A stretch of DNA of 64,000 nucleotides from Maniola hyperantus (GCF_902806685.2 NC_048553.1:5873099-5937098), one strand, 5' to 3'; shown: positions 43,748 to 56,884, counted from the stretch's first letter. Translations and numbers: made by a program. Notes: a model not told the origin generated them from the sequence alone.

Positions 43748-44568
43748 ATATTTGCCATTACTTAGTTTGGTCTAAACTGTTTGAATATTTAAGTTATCAA
43801 TATTCAATTAGGAATTTGAATGAGTGTAGTGATGTTCTGAGTTAACAGTTACATTACCATGGTTCAGTTGAGGAGGAATGTAGTGGATGTATGTAGGGAT
43901 GAATATGTGATGATTGGAATGCTTGTGGTAGACCAACCGGTTGAGAAAGTAAAAATGCAAATATCGTACTTTGGGGATAACGAAAGGGGGGGTTTTGTGT
44001 TTTGTTTTCGTTTTCCTTCTAGATAATGGATCATTTCTGTTATTTTTCCGATTCTGTTCCGAGATCTATTTTCTAGGAGAGAGTTATTTCGTTTTTTTTT
44101 CTCATATTCCGATTTTGATTCGGTTTTATTTTTCCGAATGGGATAGAGAACGGTTGCCATATCAGATGGACCCGTTCACAACCAGTTTTTCCGTATTTGT
44201 TGAGTAACAAATATTAAGATGGTAGTTTAAAAGAGTGAACCACCGTAGGCCTAGACGCATTCTATCAGTCAGCTGAAGAATGATGCCAAGATGTTTCCAC
44301 TCAAGTGTCTTAGACACCATGAAGTTTTTTTGTATATATTCTTTTTAGAAGTTAGGGTTGTGTAGTTAAGTATAATGTATAAAACCTTACACTGTTTTCA
44401 GCATATTTATTTTGTTAGACAATTTTCCTTGTTAGTAGTAGATGTGCGTTCACGCGTAACTTCTGTGTTTTTTTTCTGTTTGTTTCAGGCAAATTGTTAG
44501 TAGTTGTTGGATGACGCTGAGGGCAGCGTGGTTCAACCTGTTGAACCTTTTCGTAGGAGGGGAAGTAT
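43748..44568 (+). other. Pol-to-LTR region with polypurine tract; no env
   Basis: No envelope-like ORF: the longest frames (43864-44160 minus, 43971-44207 plus) overlap and have no signal peptide plus fusion or membrane layout. The run gtaggaggggaagtat ending at about 44568 is the polypurine tract that primes plus-strand synthesis. Confidence 0.85.
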
Positions 44569-46063
44569 TGTGACGTTGTAAATTTTGAACTACTAATTAG
44601 CGTTTCGCTTTTAATTAAAATCTATTTTGTTCAAAGTATGTTGGTGCCACCTAGCATCAAGGTGCAGAACTACGCGTGGGTCGATGTTCAGAGTTCATTC
44701 GAGCCACAATAGATGGCGTTTGCTTCGTTGTCAATTGTCGTAAAAATAAAACAAAATAATTAAATAAAACCATAATATCATTTGTTTATTGTTAAGTCAT
44801 TAACAAAACGGTTCTTATAATATATCCTTAGGTTCCGCAAATATTCAAAAATGAATTGGCTTTATGATCAAACTAACTGAGAGCGGCCACACTCGGGTTG
44901 CGTCTGGCAACACCGATAGGTGAGATTTAGAATTTTCCTGGAGTCAACATGTGAAGACGAATTTTTTTCGTTCCAGGAAAATCTCACTTCTTTTCGCCCA
45001 TGGCTTCGCCTGGGAAAATACAATAGTTATAAATTTTAGTCATCCTAACGTATTTCGATGTTTCATCAGTTATGGTGAGTGAAAAATCAAGTAATGTGGA
45101 TTCGACAAAATGGCGGTTTGGTTAGAGAAAATCCTAATTTTATGATTTCATTCCAGTTCCAGTTATTTTATCTTCCCAAATAAATGAGGATAATGGGTTG
45201 TGGGTGGACTTCTGAAAACCATTGGTGGCCAGGAGTTCAATAGGTGAGTTGTGTTTGATCGGGAAAATTCCACGTGTCGAAATTTTCACACAGCACAAAT
45301 TATAATCTTGTTTTTCTTTGTTACAGGGTTTACGTTTACGTTTACGTTTTACGTTTAGCTTCAGTTTTCCGTTTTAGTTTTCCGTTTGCGTTTTCGGTTT
45401 TCGTATTTATTTCTTTTGCACATTCACGTTGACAACTTAATCGCTATGGATAAGACTTGGTGAAAATCTTTGTAATGAAACATTTCGGTTGTGAAGAATC
45501 AAATAAATTGAGTTTTGGATCTTGGCCGATGCCGTCCAGCTACCTTGCAGTCTTCGCACCTACAAGTAAGCAAATGTTTGTATCCTGCAACAGTTTAGTG
45601 AACCTTCTTAGTGTATGTGTACAGTAAGAACCCTGTCTTTACTACTGAGCTTTTATTTTGAAACAATTTTATGAATTTTACTGTGTCATTGTCTATTCCA
45701 TGCCAATGGCATCTTAAATTTAAAACATAGATCTTATGTACTATCTACCTAAGTCATTCTAATGTATCTAAATTAAGTCTTGGCATTAAGCTAGAATAAC
45801 TAAGCATTATTAGCCATCATTCTGTATTAAGCGACCCCGGTAAAAGTTACATTAAAAACAATTTTGCCTAACATCTAGCAAATTTCATTTATAACACCTC
45901 ATATGCATTACAAGGGAGTCGACGGCTAGCTTCTATTCTTTACTAGGTAGATAGATCAAGTAAAGTAAATTAAAATTATTTTTTTTTCCTCTAATCTTTG
46001 TAAGGTGGTAGATTATTCCGTATCCGGGTATATTTCTATTCCGCCCAATTTACCACCCTTACA
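44569..46063 (+). repeat. 3' LTR
   Basis: 1495 bp, TGTGACGTTG to ACCCTTACA; in a by-eye line-up with the 5' LTR I found no substitutions. Followed by TTAC. Confidence 0.95.
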
Positions 46064-46391
46064 TTACAAACAAAGTTTGTTTTGCGGTACGTTATCAAAA
46101 GTGACTCTTATCGTTTTACTTCTTCGTGTAGATTTTGATTTTCAAAAATCCCGTGGCGGCTCTTTGATTTTCCTACATAAAAAGTAGCTTAGCCTACTTG
46201 GATACAAGCTATCTCTGTACTAAAATGAAGTCGGTTAATGAGCCGTGAAAGGTAACAAAAACACAGATGCACGCTTTCACATATACGTACCTATCTATAC
46301 CTCTATTAGTAGGTATAGATACGTATAAGTGTAAATAATAAAAGTGATTTTAAGCGACAAGCCTGTTTTTCCCTTAAGATACATAATAATC

Positions 46392-46573
46392 TCTATATAT
46401 AAAAATGAATCACTGAATGTGTTGCTGATCGCAAATCTCGATAACAGTTGAGTGGATTTCGCTAATTCTTTTTTCATAATATTCCTTGAAGTACGGGGAT
46501 GGTTCTTACGGAGAGAAAAATTTAAAAATAATCGACTGTTAGGCGGTACGAAGTTCGCCGGGGCAGCTAGTTT
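46392..46573 (+). repeat. 'gaatcactgaatgtgttg' interspersed repeat
   Basis: atataaaaatgaatcactga, atttcgctaattctttttt, ccttgaagtacggggatgg, actgttaggcgg, aagttcgccggggcagctag. Second copy at 55855-56041. Confidence 0.75.
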
Positions 46574-48382
46574 CATATACATATTTTATACTAGCAGATG
46601 CCCGTTATTTATGTCATAGTAGGCACCAGAGCTATGAATCACATTAAGTAGCCGTGGAAGGTGCATGCTCACTATATTACAATTATTACAAAGTACCTAC
46701 TTTATATAAACGTTCGTTGTTAAGAGATCGATAAAAGCTCTATGCTTTTTCCTCTCTGCTACTGCTATCAACAGCAACATGTCAAGATCTCACTGTATGT
46801 TCAAGCTTGGATGGATGCAAGCAGCAGATTTAACGCATTGTCATCTTTACTGCTCAAATAATAAGAACTATTTGGATTGCATAACTTACTGGTCTGGCTC
46901 TGTATATGACGACACGCTAAGCCTGGATGACATTTAATTGCTGGTTAGCACAGCTGCTCGCTGTCACGAGATGAGATACGCAACGAGATGGACGGGGATT
47001 GCTTTTGCAATTTTTAACATGTACCAATGATCTCTACAACACACGACTCTATACTGATTTTCCTACATATATTTTCTTTGACAGATAACACAGAAAATTC
47101 ATACTACTTAATATCTACATATATAAACTGACTGATCTATCAACATACAGCTCAATCTACTGGACGAATCGGGCTGAAATTCGGCATGCAGATAGCTACC
47201 ATGACGTAGACATCCGCTAAGAAAGGATTTTTTTCGTCCGCGCGTCTGTTTTATTTGTTTTGTTAAATTGCTGGCTTTCCCTCTCTTTCTATCTATCTCT
47301 GTGTCGAGTTCCTCATTGCCTGAGGGTTGAGACCCTTTCCACTAATTACATAACAGTAGAAGTTTTCTTTGGATGCTAGATTAATGCTAATATAGCCGTT
47401 ATAATCTTGCGGATTATCATAATATTATTGACAAATCAGAAAACAGCTTCAAATACTTTCGTGATGGCAATTGCCTAGTCCTGCAGATTTTAGCCTATGC
47501 GATAACGTACCGGAATGATAAATTATTTAAGCAAGCTGCCGCTACCGAAGTTTCCGATCAGAATACATCTGGAATCCGGATCAATTTAAGGTGGTGGTTT
47601 ACTACGAAACAACCCGCTAGACGGTAAGAAGCTCAAGAGTCGCACACGAATTCTTTAGCAATAAGAACGAAATCAGCAGCAAGATTAGGGCGCATCGAAT
47701 AAATGCTGCCGACGTCACTCGCATTTTTAAATACCTTTAGAAAAGTGCAACTCTTTTCGCTCTGTGGTACTTGAAGCTTATGTTGCCCTTGTGCGATCTT
47801 GTTTAGAACTATTTCTAACCCGGTATCTTGTTTGTTTAGGGGAGCATTCCTACCACCCTAATAGGTTCTAGTAAAAAAAACAATATAATCTCTTTTTACT
47901 TTTTTTTATCACGAAATGTAATACTTACTACTATATTTTGTTTTACTACTATTTAGATCTAGCTATACTCTACCATTGACTTTTCTTTTGACTTCATCAG
48001 ACAAACTTTGCATGCAAATGACGAGTATTTTATGTCTCATTAAAAATACATTTACAACACTCGAGAAGTGAGAAGTAAAAACATTTTCTCTTTAACTAAA
48101 GGTATTTAAATTGTGTCTGCAAAGTACTAAAGTTTTGCTAGAACAAAAAAGAACAACACTGCATTCGGACTTAATGAAAGTCTTTTCACAATGTACTTAT
48201 ACCTAAATACATAGAATTGCTTCAATTGACGGACTTCCACTGCAAGACACACCTAGGTATCTTATAGGGATCTACACATTCTATGGTGTCGTCTCAATAT
48301 ACTGAAGTCTCTTGGGGTAAGGGCCTCGAGGCCGAACCTCCATGCTCGAACGTTTATTTTATTTATTTCAGCTCTTTTCAAG

Positions 48383-48544
48383 CTAAGCTAAGGCTGCGCC
48401 TGAACTTGACATCGGTCTTGGTTTCATCAGCTCTATGTTATTGCTTGGCGTAAGGTTTGGTGATTGGGGTGTCATACCCGGTGGATGGGGTATCGTACCT
48501 GCTGGTTGGGGAGTCATGCATGCATTGTCTTCTTCGTTGCCATT
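48383..48544 (-). pseudogene. Coding-looking proline-rich fragment, unrecognised
   Basis: A 53-codon minus-strand frame between in-frame stops reads GNEEDNACMTPQPAG, TIPHPPGMTPQSPNLTPS and NNIELMKPRPMSSSGAA. The repeated MTPQ/HPPG wording and GC content stand out from the AT-rich surroundings. No clear acceptor or donor fits the whole frame. It may be an exon piece, a retrocopy fragment or a transposon Gag piece. Confidence 0.35.
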
Positions 48545-51500
48545 TTATGGTTTTGTGGCTGAAACACGCATTGCGAGCCAGTGTTGAAGTAAATTAAAAC
48601 GAACAGACTAGATGGCGCCATAGGCATCTTCAATCACTTACTATGGAGCCTGAATCACGCTAACGATGTTTTAACCTCGGATTAGAATATTATACCCACA
48701 AATTCCAAATGCAACTGTTGGGCCAGCTGATCTCTGGATATGACAACTGTCCGGAAAAAGATTTTCCTATTGCTACTCTCTTATCCCTACCTAACCTATC
48801 CCTTAAATGCCCCTTAAGGTACCTACGTGCGCCCGGCAGTGTGAACGCCTACATACAGTTCTTACTTTTTAGAGTACATGTTATATGCAAGTTGGAAAAG
48901 TTAATGGTTGAAAAAGCAATGCGTCAGGACTTGCTAGGGACGAGTATTTATAAATCTATGCTAGGGACCTGGGTTCGCTCTGCCTCACGCACGCACCTGC
49001 GATAACCACGTATAACAATTAACTGCGCATTTTGAACTTTCATGGCGAGAACTGTAAATATTCTGATCTTTGTATTGCAGTAGGTAGGTGTTTTAGCTAT
49101 AATACTTTGTAATTTTTAGTCTGGTTCTGGACGCTCATTAGGTGAGGTGGCTGTGGCTTTTTCCTCTGACCGCTTAGTTACCTACTCTACGTTGCCCGTA
49201 GTAACAAACAACCCTTAAAACTACATCAACTACAGCAGCTACCTACCTACTTCCTACTTCTCACTATTTGAATACTTTTGGCTTTAAACACTTAATCATC
49301 ATCGAAAATGGGCTATTAGGTATTTCATGCCGCTGAAAAAAAAATATGCACATAAATTTTTCAAAATTTTCCTATTTGATTTGGATTTGGAATAATTTGA
49401 AAATTCCTGAGAACTTGGCCTATTCCGTTCCTGTATGTTTACCTTGTAAACAGATTAAACCTACACACTGTTCATATTACTATTTTCCGGAATCTTATTG
49501 TTGTAGAAGAGAGTCATTCAGTTTCAGTTCAACAGAAACTGAAGTGTGTATTTATAGTTATTAAAAACATATATTTGAAATAAATATAAACATCAGTAAC
49601 GAAATAAGTAAAATACGTTTCGGTTTCAATTAAATTACGCAAATTGAATCAATTTGGAGCACTCCTACAAGTGTTTGACAAATAACCGTTCCAACAAAAT
49701 TATACTCTCATTTATTTAAAATACGTTTTGTAGAAGCTGTGATAAAATTATGGTGGTGCGGTAAGTAGCTATGTACTAGCATTTTTGTTGCAAAGTTGAC
49801 CCAAGTCGGTATCGTCAAATTTTATTTTAAACCAGCTAGGCTGCTCGTCGATCACAGGAAAGATAGTACATCGTTCATCTGCGTCAAAGTCGATCTGTAA
49901 TTATAGGTAGGCACTTATCACTTTAACTAGACGACTTTTACTAAACCCGGTTGCAATTCCTTGAATGCAAGCTACCTCTATACCAAATAGATGATTCCCG
50001 CTACTTTGTCCAGCTGGATTTAGGAAGCACCGACACTGGGTTTTTTAATGGAATTTGAGTGGTCCTTTCGTATTTTCAAACCAATTCGAAACACCTACTT
50101 TCCACCGAAATGTTTGACAAAATATATATCCACTTTAAATGTGTTTTGTCACTAACTTATTTTACTTCGAATACGCCCTTTAATTTTCATGGTAATGTAA
50201 ATTTTCGAAGCGAGTGCCACATCGTATTCGCGATAATTGCTTTATACGATGAAATATCGCGTTAGAGATTTGCAAGTTATAAGTAGGTACCTACCTACTT
50301 TTATCAAACCCTACACACAGACGAATTTTCCGTAGATAAGTACCTATAGTGATATAAGTCATCCGAAAAATAATATTGGGTATCAAAAACCAAAAACACT
50401 AATGGGCTTTCCAGGAACATTTTAGATAGAGATAAAAGGCATGTAACTGTGTATAACCTGTATTACATAAGGATATAATGTCTATAAGTACCTATAACAA
50501 ATACAAATGAAGATTTTCAAATTAAATACTAAAGTAATTTCCAAAGTACCAACATGTATAATATATTGTTTCATAAAACAGCCCATTTCTACGCTACTGG
50601 TTTAATATAAACAACCCTAGATTGCAGATCGAAATTATGACCGGAAAACTCGCAACACAGTTTCTCGTTTAATGATTACATTGTGGCGTTATTCGATAAC
50701 AACATTACGCAGTGGAATGAAAATTAAAGGGCTTTTTATTCTCGTATCCGCGTACGTATCTCATTATGTGAGGGTATAAATTGAAGCAGACTATTTGTCA
50801 AACACTTGGCGGAAAGCGCTACGATCCGCTACGATTCAATTTGAACGAAATTTAATTGAAATCGAAATGAATAAAATCCTTCTGGAATTTATCCTTTGCG
50901 GCGTTAAAAACTGATTACTCATTTTGTTTGCAACCGTCCCGTAGAAATAAATAATGGTTTTAAAGTTTCGATCGTTAATTTGTGTAATGATTTTCTGTCC
51001 TTATATAAATTCCAAAATGGAAATCAGCTATTTGGAATGTTAATAAACAATTTTCATTGATGATTTCAAAAATATTATTTATGTTATGCTTATGCTCGCG
51101 ACTTCGTTCGCGTGGTATGCGCCAATTTTAAACCCTTAGGGGTTGAATTTTCAAAATTCCTTTTTTAGCGGATGCCTACGTCGTAATGGCATTTAATTAT
51201 TGGTTTTTTATTTAAATCATTATAAATACCAACTGACTGCTAACTTTTTGTTTTCCTTTTCAAATTTCGAACTGAATATTATGAATTATTTTATAAATTA
51301 ATCGCGGCAGCAATGTAGCGGAACATGAGCGGAACATTGCTGCCTAGCTCGGAATGTAATGTCATATAAGCTTATAGAGATTGTATGGGGACCAGTAGTG
51401 CCACGACAGCGCTATGACAGCCGGTGACAGCACTGTTGCGGCAGCACTGCTGCGTGCAGCGTGGTTCGGAATTATACCTTAACAGGCAATTCGTTGAAAA

Positions 51501-51724
51501 AAGGCAGGACCCAGGTGACAAGAAAGTTACAAGTTTTAGGGAAAATGCTGGAAAACAATATTAATTAAGGTGACTCGAAATAGCAGTGCCAGTTTTAGCT
51601 ATTATTCAAGAATTGCAAAGCCACCACGGCAATGCAGAAGAACCATCATAAAACTGACCCTGAACTTTTTCTACGAGCTCTCAAGTCAAAATGGTCACAG
51701 ACAGCATAAGATACGGAGACAGCA

Positions 51725-52430
51725 GTCACAGCTGTCAGGGTGCTCGAAGAACCTTAATTGAACTTCGTGACAGATATGACGGGGGCTATTATAATTTTCC
51801 AATTCATCGATATCTCGCTTAAATGGATTAGGAATTTTAATTAAGATCTCTTGGAACCCTCTTCAGTTTTGATTAATTGTTCGGACAATCAGCTGGGACA
51901 GATTCCTTGATTATTTATATGTTTAAATTCTTCAATTACATATTATTATGTTATCAAAACGGACAAAATAGGAAGTCAGTTTGTTTAAAGTTAGAAATGT
52001 TAATAAAGTATTATAAGTTAACTATTTAATATGTATACCTATAAATAGAGTAGTTATGAACTAAACATGTATAATTTGACATGTTTTAGGAGTATGGATG
52101 CATATTACGTTAACAGTTATTAATGTTAACAATGTAGGCGTGTTATGCAACAATTTTTTATTACAAGTTACACAATATGAGCTCACCTTAAGGTATCATG
52201 ATAAGTATCTCTCTTTGGTTCAATACAAAAAAATGTCAGGGAAACCATTAGATACGCCATGTACCTGTCACAGGTGAAAAGGGTTGCGCTGAAGCATCTA
52301 AATTGGACTTCGTGACAGAGAGGAGGGCATATAGAATCATAATTTTGCCGACCGTCGATATCTGGCTTAAATAGATTAGGGATTTTAATAGAGATCTCTT
52401 GGAACCCTCTTCAGTTTTGATTAATTGTAT
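51725..52430 (+). repeat. Duplicated block (two copies about 550 bp apart)
   Basis: Copies at about 51755-51885 and 52300-52430 share acttcgtgacag, atttt..atcgatatct, ggattttaat.gagatctc and ttggaaccctcttcagtttt. About 85-90% alike by eye in the best part. Class unknown. Confidence 0.7.
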
Positions 52431-52845
52431 GAGTAATCCGTTTAAGTAGTCTCTCTGTGACGATGATTTGTATGCTCAAGCCTCAAACTCTTGGAATAGA
52501 TTGAAATTACTGTCGTCAAAATAAGGGTGACTCATTGTGGGTTTATTCAACTTAAAAAAAATGTTCCCATAAACCTGTGATGTTGCACTTTCGGTTTTTT
52601 AGATTTGATTTAAAAATAAGCCAATGAACTCCATCAATCTCTTTAAATGCGAGTATCATCATCATCGTCAACCGATATACAACCAACGCTGGGCATAGAT
52701 CTCTAAATCTCTTCTAGGTACTTCTACACGCCACGGTCTTGCACCGCCGAATCCAGCAACTCCCTTCCCCCCTCTCTGCAACTCGTTTGATGTCGTCTAT
52801 CTATACTGATGGAAAAGTTAGTAAGTATGAAAATAATAAACTTAC

Positions 52846-52892
52846 TTGTCGTATCGTTCTTGTATTGTAGCTCTGTGAGAAGTTCCGCGCAT
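52846..52892 (-). CDS. Putative micro-exon, unrecognised
   Basis: Acceptor is a T-run then cag, donor GACAA|GTAAGT; 47 nt. All three frames are open inside it. Only the frame CAELLTELQYKNDTT (1 nt in, 1 nt out) continues open through the exon at 29994-30072; the other two hit stops there. The splice sites are strong, but so short an exon could be a chance match. Confidence 0.45.
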
Positions 52893-53101
52893 CTGAAAAA
52901 AAAATATAACGTTTATACGAGAGTTATATTTTATTGTTTCTACGCCAGATTATAACAATTCGAAAGCTTGTTTTAAAAAGCAACACAAATTTTGCAAATA
53001 AACAATTTAATTTAATTTAATTTATTTAAATTGGTTTAAGTGTTGTTAGTATTCTGTCTTTATATAGCACGAGTAATCAAGTCCTGAAAGGTATTGTCAA
53101 G

Positions 53102-53165
53102 TCATCATGATAAACCCATCGCCCGGCTCACTACTGAGAACTGGTCTCCTCTCAGAACGTGATAA
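53102..53165 (-). mobile_element. tRNA-derived SINE, tail fragment
   Basis: tcatgataaacccatcgccc and ggctcactactgagaactgg match the 3' tail of the SINE. Confidence 0.6.
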
Positions 53166-53908
53166 TTGGGCGATGACTATGTCAAAAATAAATTAATACA
53201 CAGGAACTATTAAATAGAAGGTCTTCCATAATTCCAAAACCATTTTAAATTATTATAGATTAAACTAAAAAAGTACGTCAAATGGCGTCAAACATTTATG
53301 ACGTCACATCTATGTATTTCATACAAGATAAAGCAAGCGCATAGATTAATAATATTGGTCTCGCTCCGCTCTACAGCAAGCGTTTTGGCCTTTGATAAAT
53401 ATCGCTGATTTGACTAGTAGTCATCATCCCTATTTTTTAGGTTTCTGCAGTCTAGCGCCTAGCAGCCTCTTGCCGATGTCAAGGCATATTGAAAGCTTTG
53501 AAGGTAAGTTTATGCTTTGGTGTGTGGATCCTATCTATCTATTTATATAGAACTTGTATATCTTACTCATTTTTAAAAACTAGTTTTATATTTTACAAAA
53601 ATTTAGTCATGAAAAATATTTATAACTTTTTGCAGGCTTCATACGAGAGCGCACCGCAGTGTTCACAATATGACAAGAGCGACGTGACACATATTTTTGT
53701 ATGTACTCAATTAGGCTTTAGGCAAGAATCCAGTTTTAAATCTACGTTGAATTCAACATTTTTGCCACTAGCAAGTCCAATTGTGCTCCTACATTTTTAA
53801 GAGACGGTGTCGTATATTAATTAATAGGATTGACACAGTTTAACTTACTTGGAATTTAATACGCAAAAACTATTTAGGTACCAAAATAATATAGGTATGT
53901 ACTTAAAC

Positions 53909-54228
53909 TACCACCATCACCAGCCCACTACAAAGCACGAATCTCCATTAAGAACCGGTTAGGCCATACTTAGTCTACCACGCTGGCCAAGTGTGGATTG
54001 GCAAACTTCACAGATATTTTAGGACATTATGGAAAACACTCAGGCATGCATATTTCCTCACGAGTCACGATGTTACTTAAATAACTTAATTTATATATTT
54101 TAATATTTTAATTGCTTGGAGCGCACATATAGCTCCGAAAAGTTAGAGACTTGCAGGTATCAGTGATTGAAACCTGGACCCACCAGAATAGCAGGCCGAC
54201 GTTTTAACAACTAGGCTATTACCACTTA
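53909..54228 (-). mobile_element. tRNA-derived SINE, old full-length copy
   Basis: Low end ccaccatcaccagcccac, middle ccacgctggccaagtgtgg and cattatggaaaacactcagg, high end tRNA-like ttgaaacctggacc and acaactaggctatta. More diverged than 18277-18620. Confidence 0.78.
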
Positions 54229-55343
54229 GGTACAAAGCTATCACTTAGCCACATTAAAAATATAATCGTATTTCTTCAAATGAATAAGTATTTCAAGAAA
54301 TTTTTAAAAGCATTCAAAAGTAGATGAAATAAGTGGAATTCTTACCTATCGCAGCCGGTCAGTTACGAGCATAAATAACGGTAGAAGTACAACCAGCTTA
54401 GTCAATACGAAAATCTCCTTTGAAAACTAATATAATTATATAGTATGGGTAGCCTGGAATAGATCACTTTAGTGATAAGGTCGCCCTTTGTTTTTTTAAG
54501 TATATCCTGTATTCTTACTCGCTGTAATTTTGTTAACAATAAAGTTGTTTTAAATTAAATTAAATTAATATACAGATGCTATCTTTACGGGATTTTAGCA
54601 AAAGTAAATCGTGTTTCCCTAAATAACCCCAACTAACAAAAACCATAAAACCTTTTGCCTAAAGGGCCGTAGCTACTTGAGCGGTCATCGAGAGCGTTTT
54701 GCCCAAAAAATTCATACTACCCAGCGTCAGTTACATGCCTCAAGTAGGTTTCTGCTACGCTGTATCATATAACAAGGTCCTATATTGAGATGGTTTTGGA
54801 GGACACTTGTGACACAATAGATTGTCACTAGCAGACAATATGAGCACACACTCGTCCCATCACTTCGGCGTCGATGAACTCGCAGTGTAAAAAGACATTG
54901 TTGTCCTGAGTACTATTAAAATGCTCTTCAACCTCGTTTACAGTGAAAGTACGGTTCTTATATCTAATGCTATAAGATCTATATCTATATCTTAGATAAA
55001 ATTTTGTTGTATGAACAGCTGATAAAAACTCTCCGACGGGGGTTTTTCCGACTTAATTCACAACTATCATCATATCGGTAGCGTATTTTCGCAAAATGTT
55101 TATAAATCTAACGGTTTTTTTATAATATAACGTTTTTAGATAATAATTCTTCTTTCAATTCATGAAAACTGAATGAAAATCCGTACAGCAGTTTCTAAGT
55201 TTCCTAAGATAAGATAAGTAAGATTCTTCACGTGGTGGGGACTGGAATTTATAAATTATAATATTATGTATATGTAGTAATTTTTTAATTTATAAGTACG
55301 GTCTACATTATTTTCCCCATATTCTTGTATATGTATATTTCAT

Positions 55344-55381
55344 AATCATTCATAATGTACTTTTGTACATTATGAATGATT
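55344..55381. repeat. Perfect 17-bp-arm hairpin
   Basis: aatcattcataatgtac, loop tttt, gtacattatgaatgatt. Confidence 0.85.
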
Positions 55382-55854
55382 TTGAGGGTGAATTAAAAAA
55401 TAATAATAGGTAAAGTTACTGATAGTTTTAAATTCTATTTCTGACATTTCTGAATTCTGAAATTTAATTAAGTAAGTAATATTTACTAAACATCTCCAAA
55501 TCCTGTGAATGCCGTAAACTCTCAAAGACTAAATGAAACAGTTTGGCCAGCACAAATGTCCCTACATTGTACGAATTCCATTTTGCTCAGTCGCGACCTA
55601 AAAACAAATAGAATAAGGTATATAAATACGAGTTATTTACATTATTAAGTTTATTTACACAGTTTAATGGAACTTAGGGTGCGTTTTATTTAGGCTTCAA
55701 TCTCCAATTGTATTACAGAAAAACACATAGATACAAAGCAAAACAAACATATAGGCAGATACAATTTGGCGGCCTTATCACTATACCTAGCGATCTCTTC
55801 CATGCAACCAAAATGGTGCAAAGGACATATCTATTGATATTGGAGGTAAGTATT

Positions 55855-56041
55855 ATCTCTATAATATAAAAATGAATCACTGAATGTGTTGGTCATCGCA
55901 AATCTCGAGAACAGCTTAACCGATTTCGCTAATTCTTTTTTTATAATATTCCTTGAAGTACGAGGATGGTTCTTACAGAGAGAAAAATTTAAAAAATTTG
56001 AATCGACTGTTAGGCGGAACGAAGTTCGCCAGGGCAGCTAT
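55855..56041 (+). repeat. 'gaatcactgaatgtgttg' interspersed repeat
   Basis: Second copy of the repeat at 46392-46573, ending gaagttcgccagggcagcta. Confidence 0.75.
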
Positions 56042-56069
56042 TATTATTATATTTTAAACTTTAGATACG

Positions 56070-56224
56070 TATAGTACGCGACAGGTCGAGATGGTAATCG
56101 GGGTGAGGACGCCGCGTACACCCGCACAGCCCCCGCACTAATCCGGTGCGGGATAGCGCGGGTGACGTGCGGGAGTGCGGGGCGTCCCTCCGCCTCACAC
56201 CCTCTCGACCTGTCGCGAACTATA
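56070..56224. mobile_element. GC-rich palindromic MITE, copy E (best preserved)
   Basis: Terminal repeats tatagtacgcgacaggtcga and ctcgacctgtcgcgaactat at the two ends of a 155-bp element. Interior cacccgcacagcccccgc and gtgacgtgcgggagtgcg also pair. Can fold into one long GC-rich hairpin. Confidence 0.82.
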
Positions 56225-56884
56225 GAACTCAGTTGAACCCTTTACCTTTTGAACAGAAACAATCCATCTTATTTTCAATTTCGCTTACGACAGTTGCCAA
56301 GTATTGTAAGCATGTACAACCACAAGTCGAAGTGTCAGGGTGCGACACTATGATCGATGAAGGGGATGGGAATACCCCGGATAATCTAATAGTTAGCGTC
56401 ACCTCGTTTATCAAATGTCAACTCTCTGTAGCTTTTTAAAGATTTAATAGAAACTCGATTATGAATGAAAAACTAGCAGTAACCCGGCGTGTGCTACTAC
56501 GCTAAAAATATTTAAAAACACTAAAAACCATCATCTCGTTATTGCCTTTCTAATGAAACCGGTTTGGGGGCACATCGGTTGGTTCAAAATCTATAACGAA
56601 CACAGGTAGAAACATTTTTTGTGTTTTAGATTAAAGAAGATTAATCTCTTTTAGACCTGTTTCAGATTTTGCACATATTTAAACTCGATTTTGTTCGCGT
56701 ATAGGTATATACGTTTAGTTAAGTGATTTGTGTGCACCCGAACTGGCACCATAATGTATTAGCCTAAAGGCTGTTTTACACTGAAGTAACAACATGCGAC
56801 AATGCAGCATGCTATAAATGCAAACATTAATTTTTCGGCCTTATCAGCATATGGCAGTCTATTTCATGACAACATGAAACAGGT

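Larger units (their letters stand above)
36634..46063 (+). mobile_element. Complete Ty3/gypsy-type LTR retrotransposon
   Basis: 9430 bp, flanked by TTAC on both sides (target duplication). Order: 5' LTR, primer binding site, about 1.15 kb leader, gag, pol (protease, RT, RNase H, integrase), short non-coding region, polypurine tract, 3' LTR. Protease-RT-RNaseH-integrase order is that of Metaviridae (Ty3/gypsy). No env and no chromodomain. Both LTRs are 1495 bp and I saw no difference between them, and both ORFs are intact, so insertion was recent. Long LTRs with a Lys-type primer site recall the Osvaldo/Ulysses lineage, but that assignment is a guess. It sits in the intron between the 52.9 kb and 30.0 kb minus-strand exons, in the opposite orientation to them. 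Confidence 0.97.
46064..52845. other. Intron-like stretch, repeat-filled
   Basis: Contains degenerate CTGT-type repeats (about 46140-46300, 46590-46690), a 'gaatcactgaatgtgttg' repeat (46392-46573), a reversed GACT repeat (47120-47250), a short coding-looking fragment (48383-48544), a GACT fragment (51084-51190) and a duplicated block (51725-51885 and 52285-52430). Nothing is seen in about 48.7-51.0 kb. Confidence 0.5.

Noticed and set aside
43864..44207. Possible env-like gene after pol
   Set aside because: Frames are under 100 aa, on opposite strands, and lack an envelope layout; the region ends in a polypurine tract, as in env-less elements.
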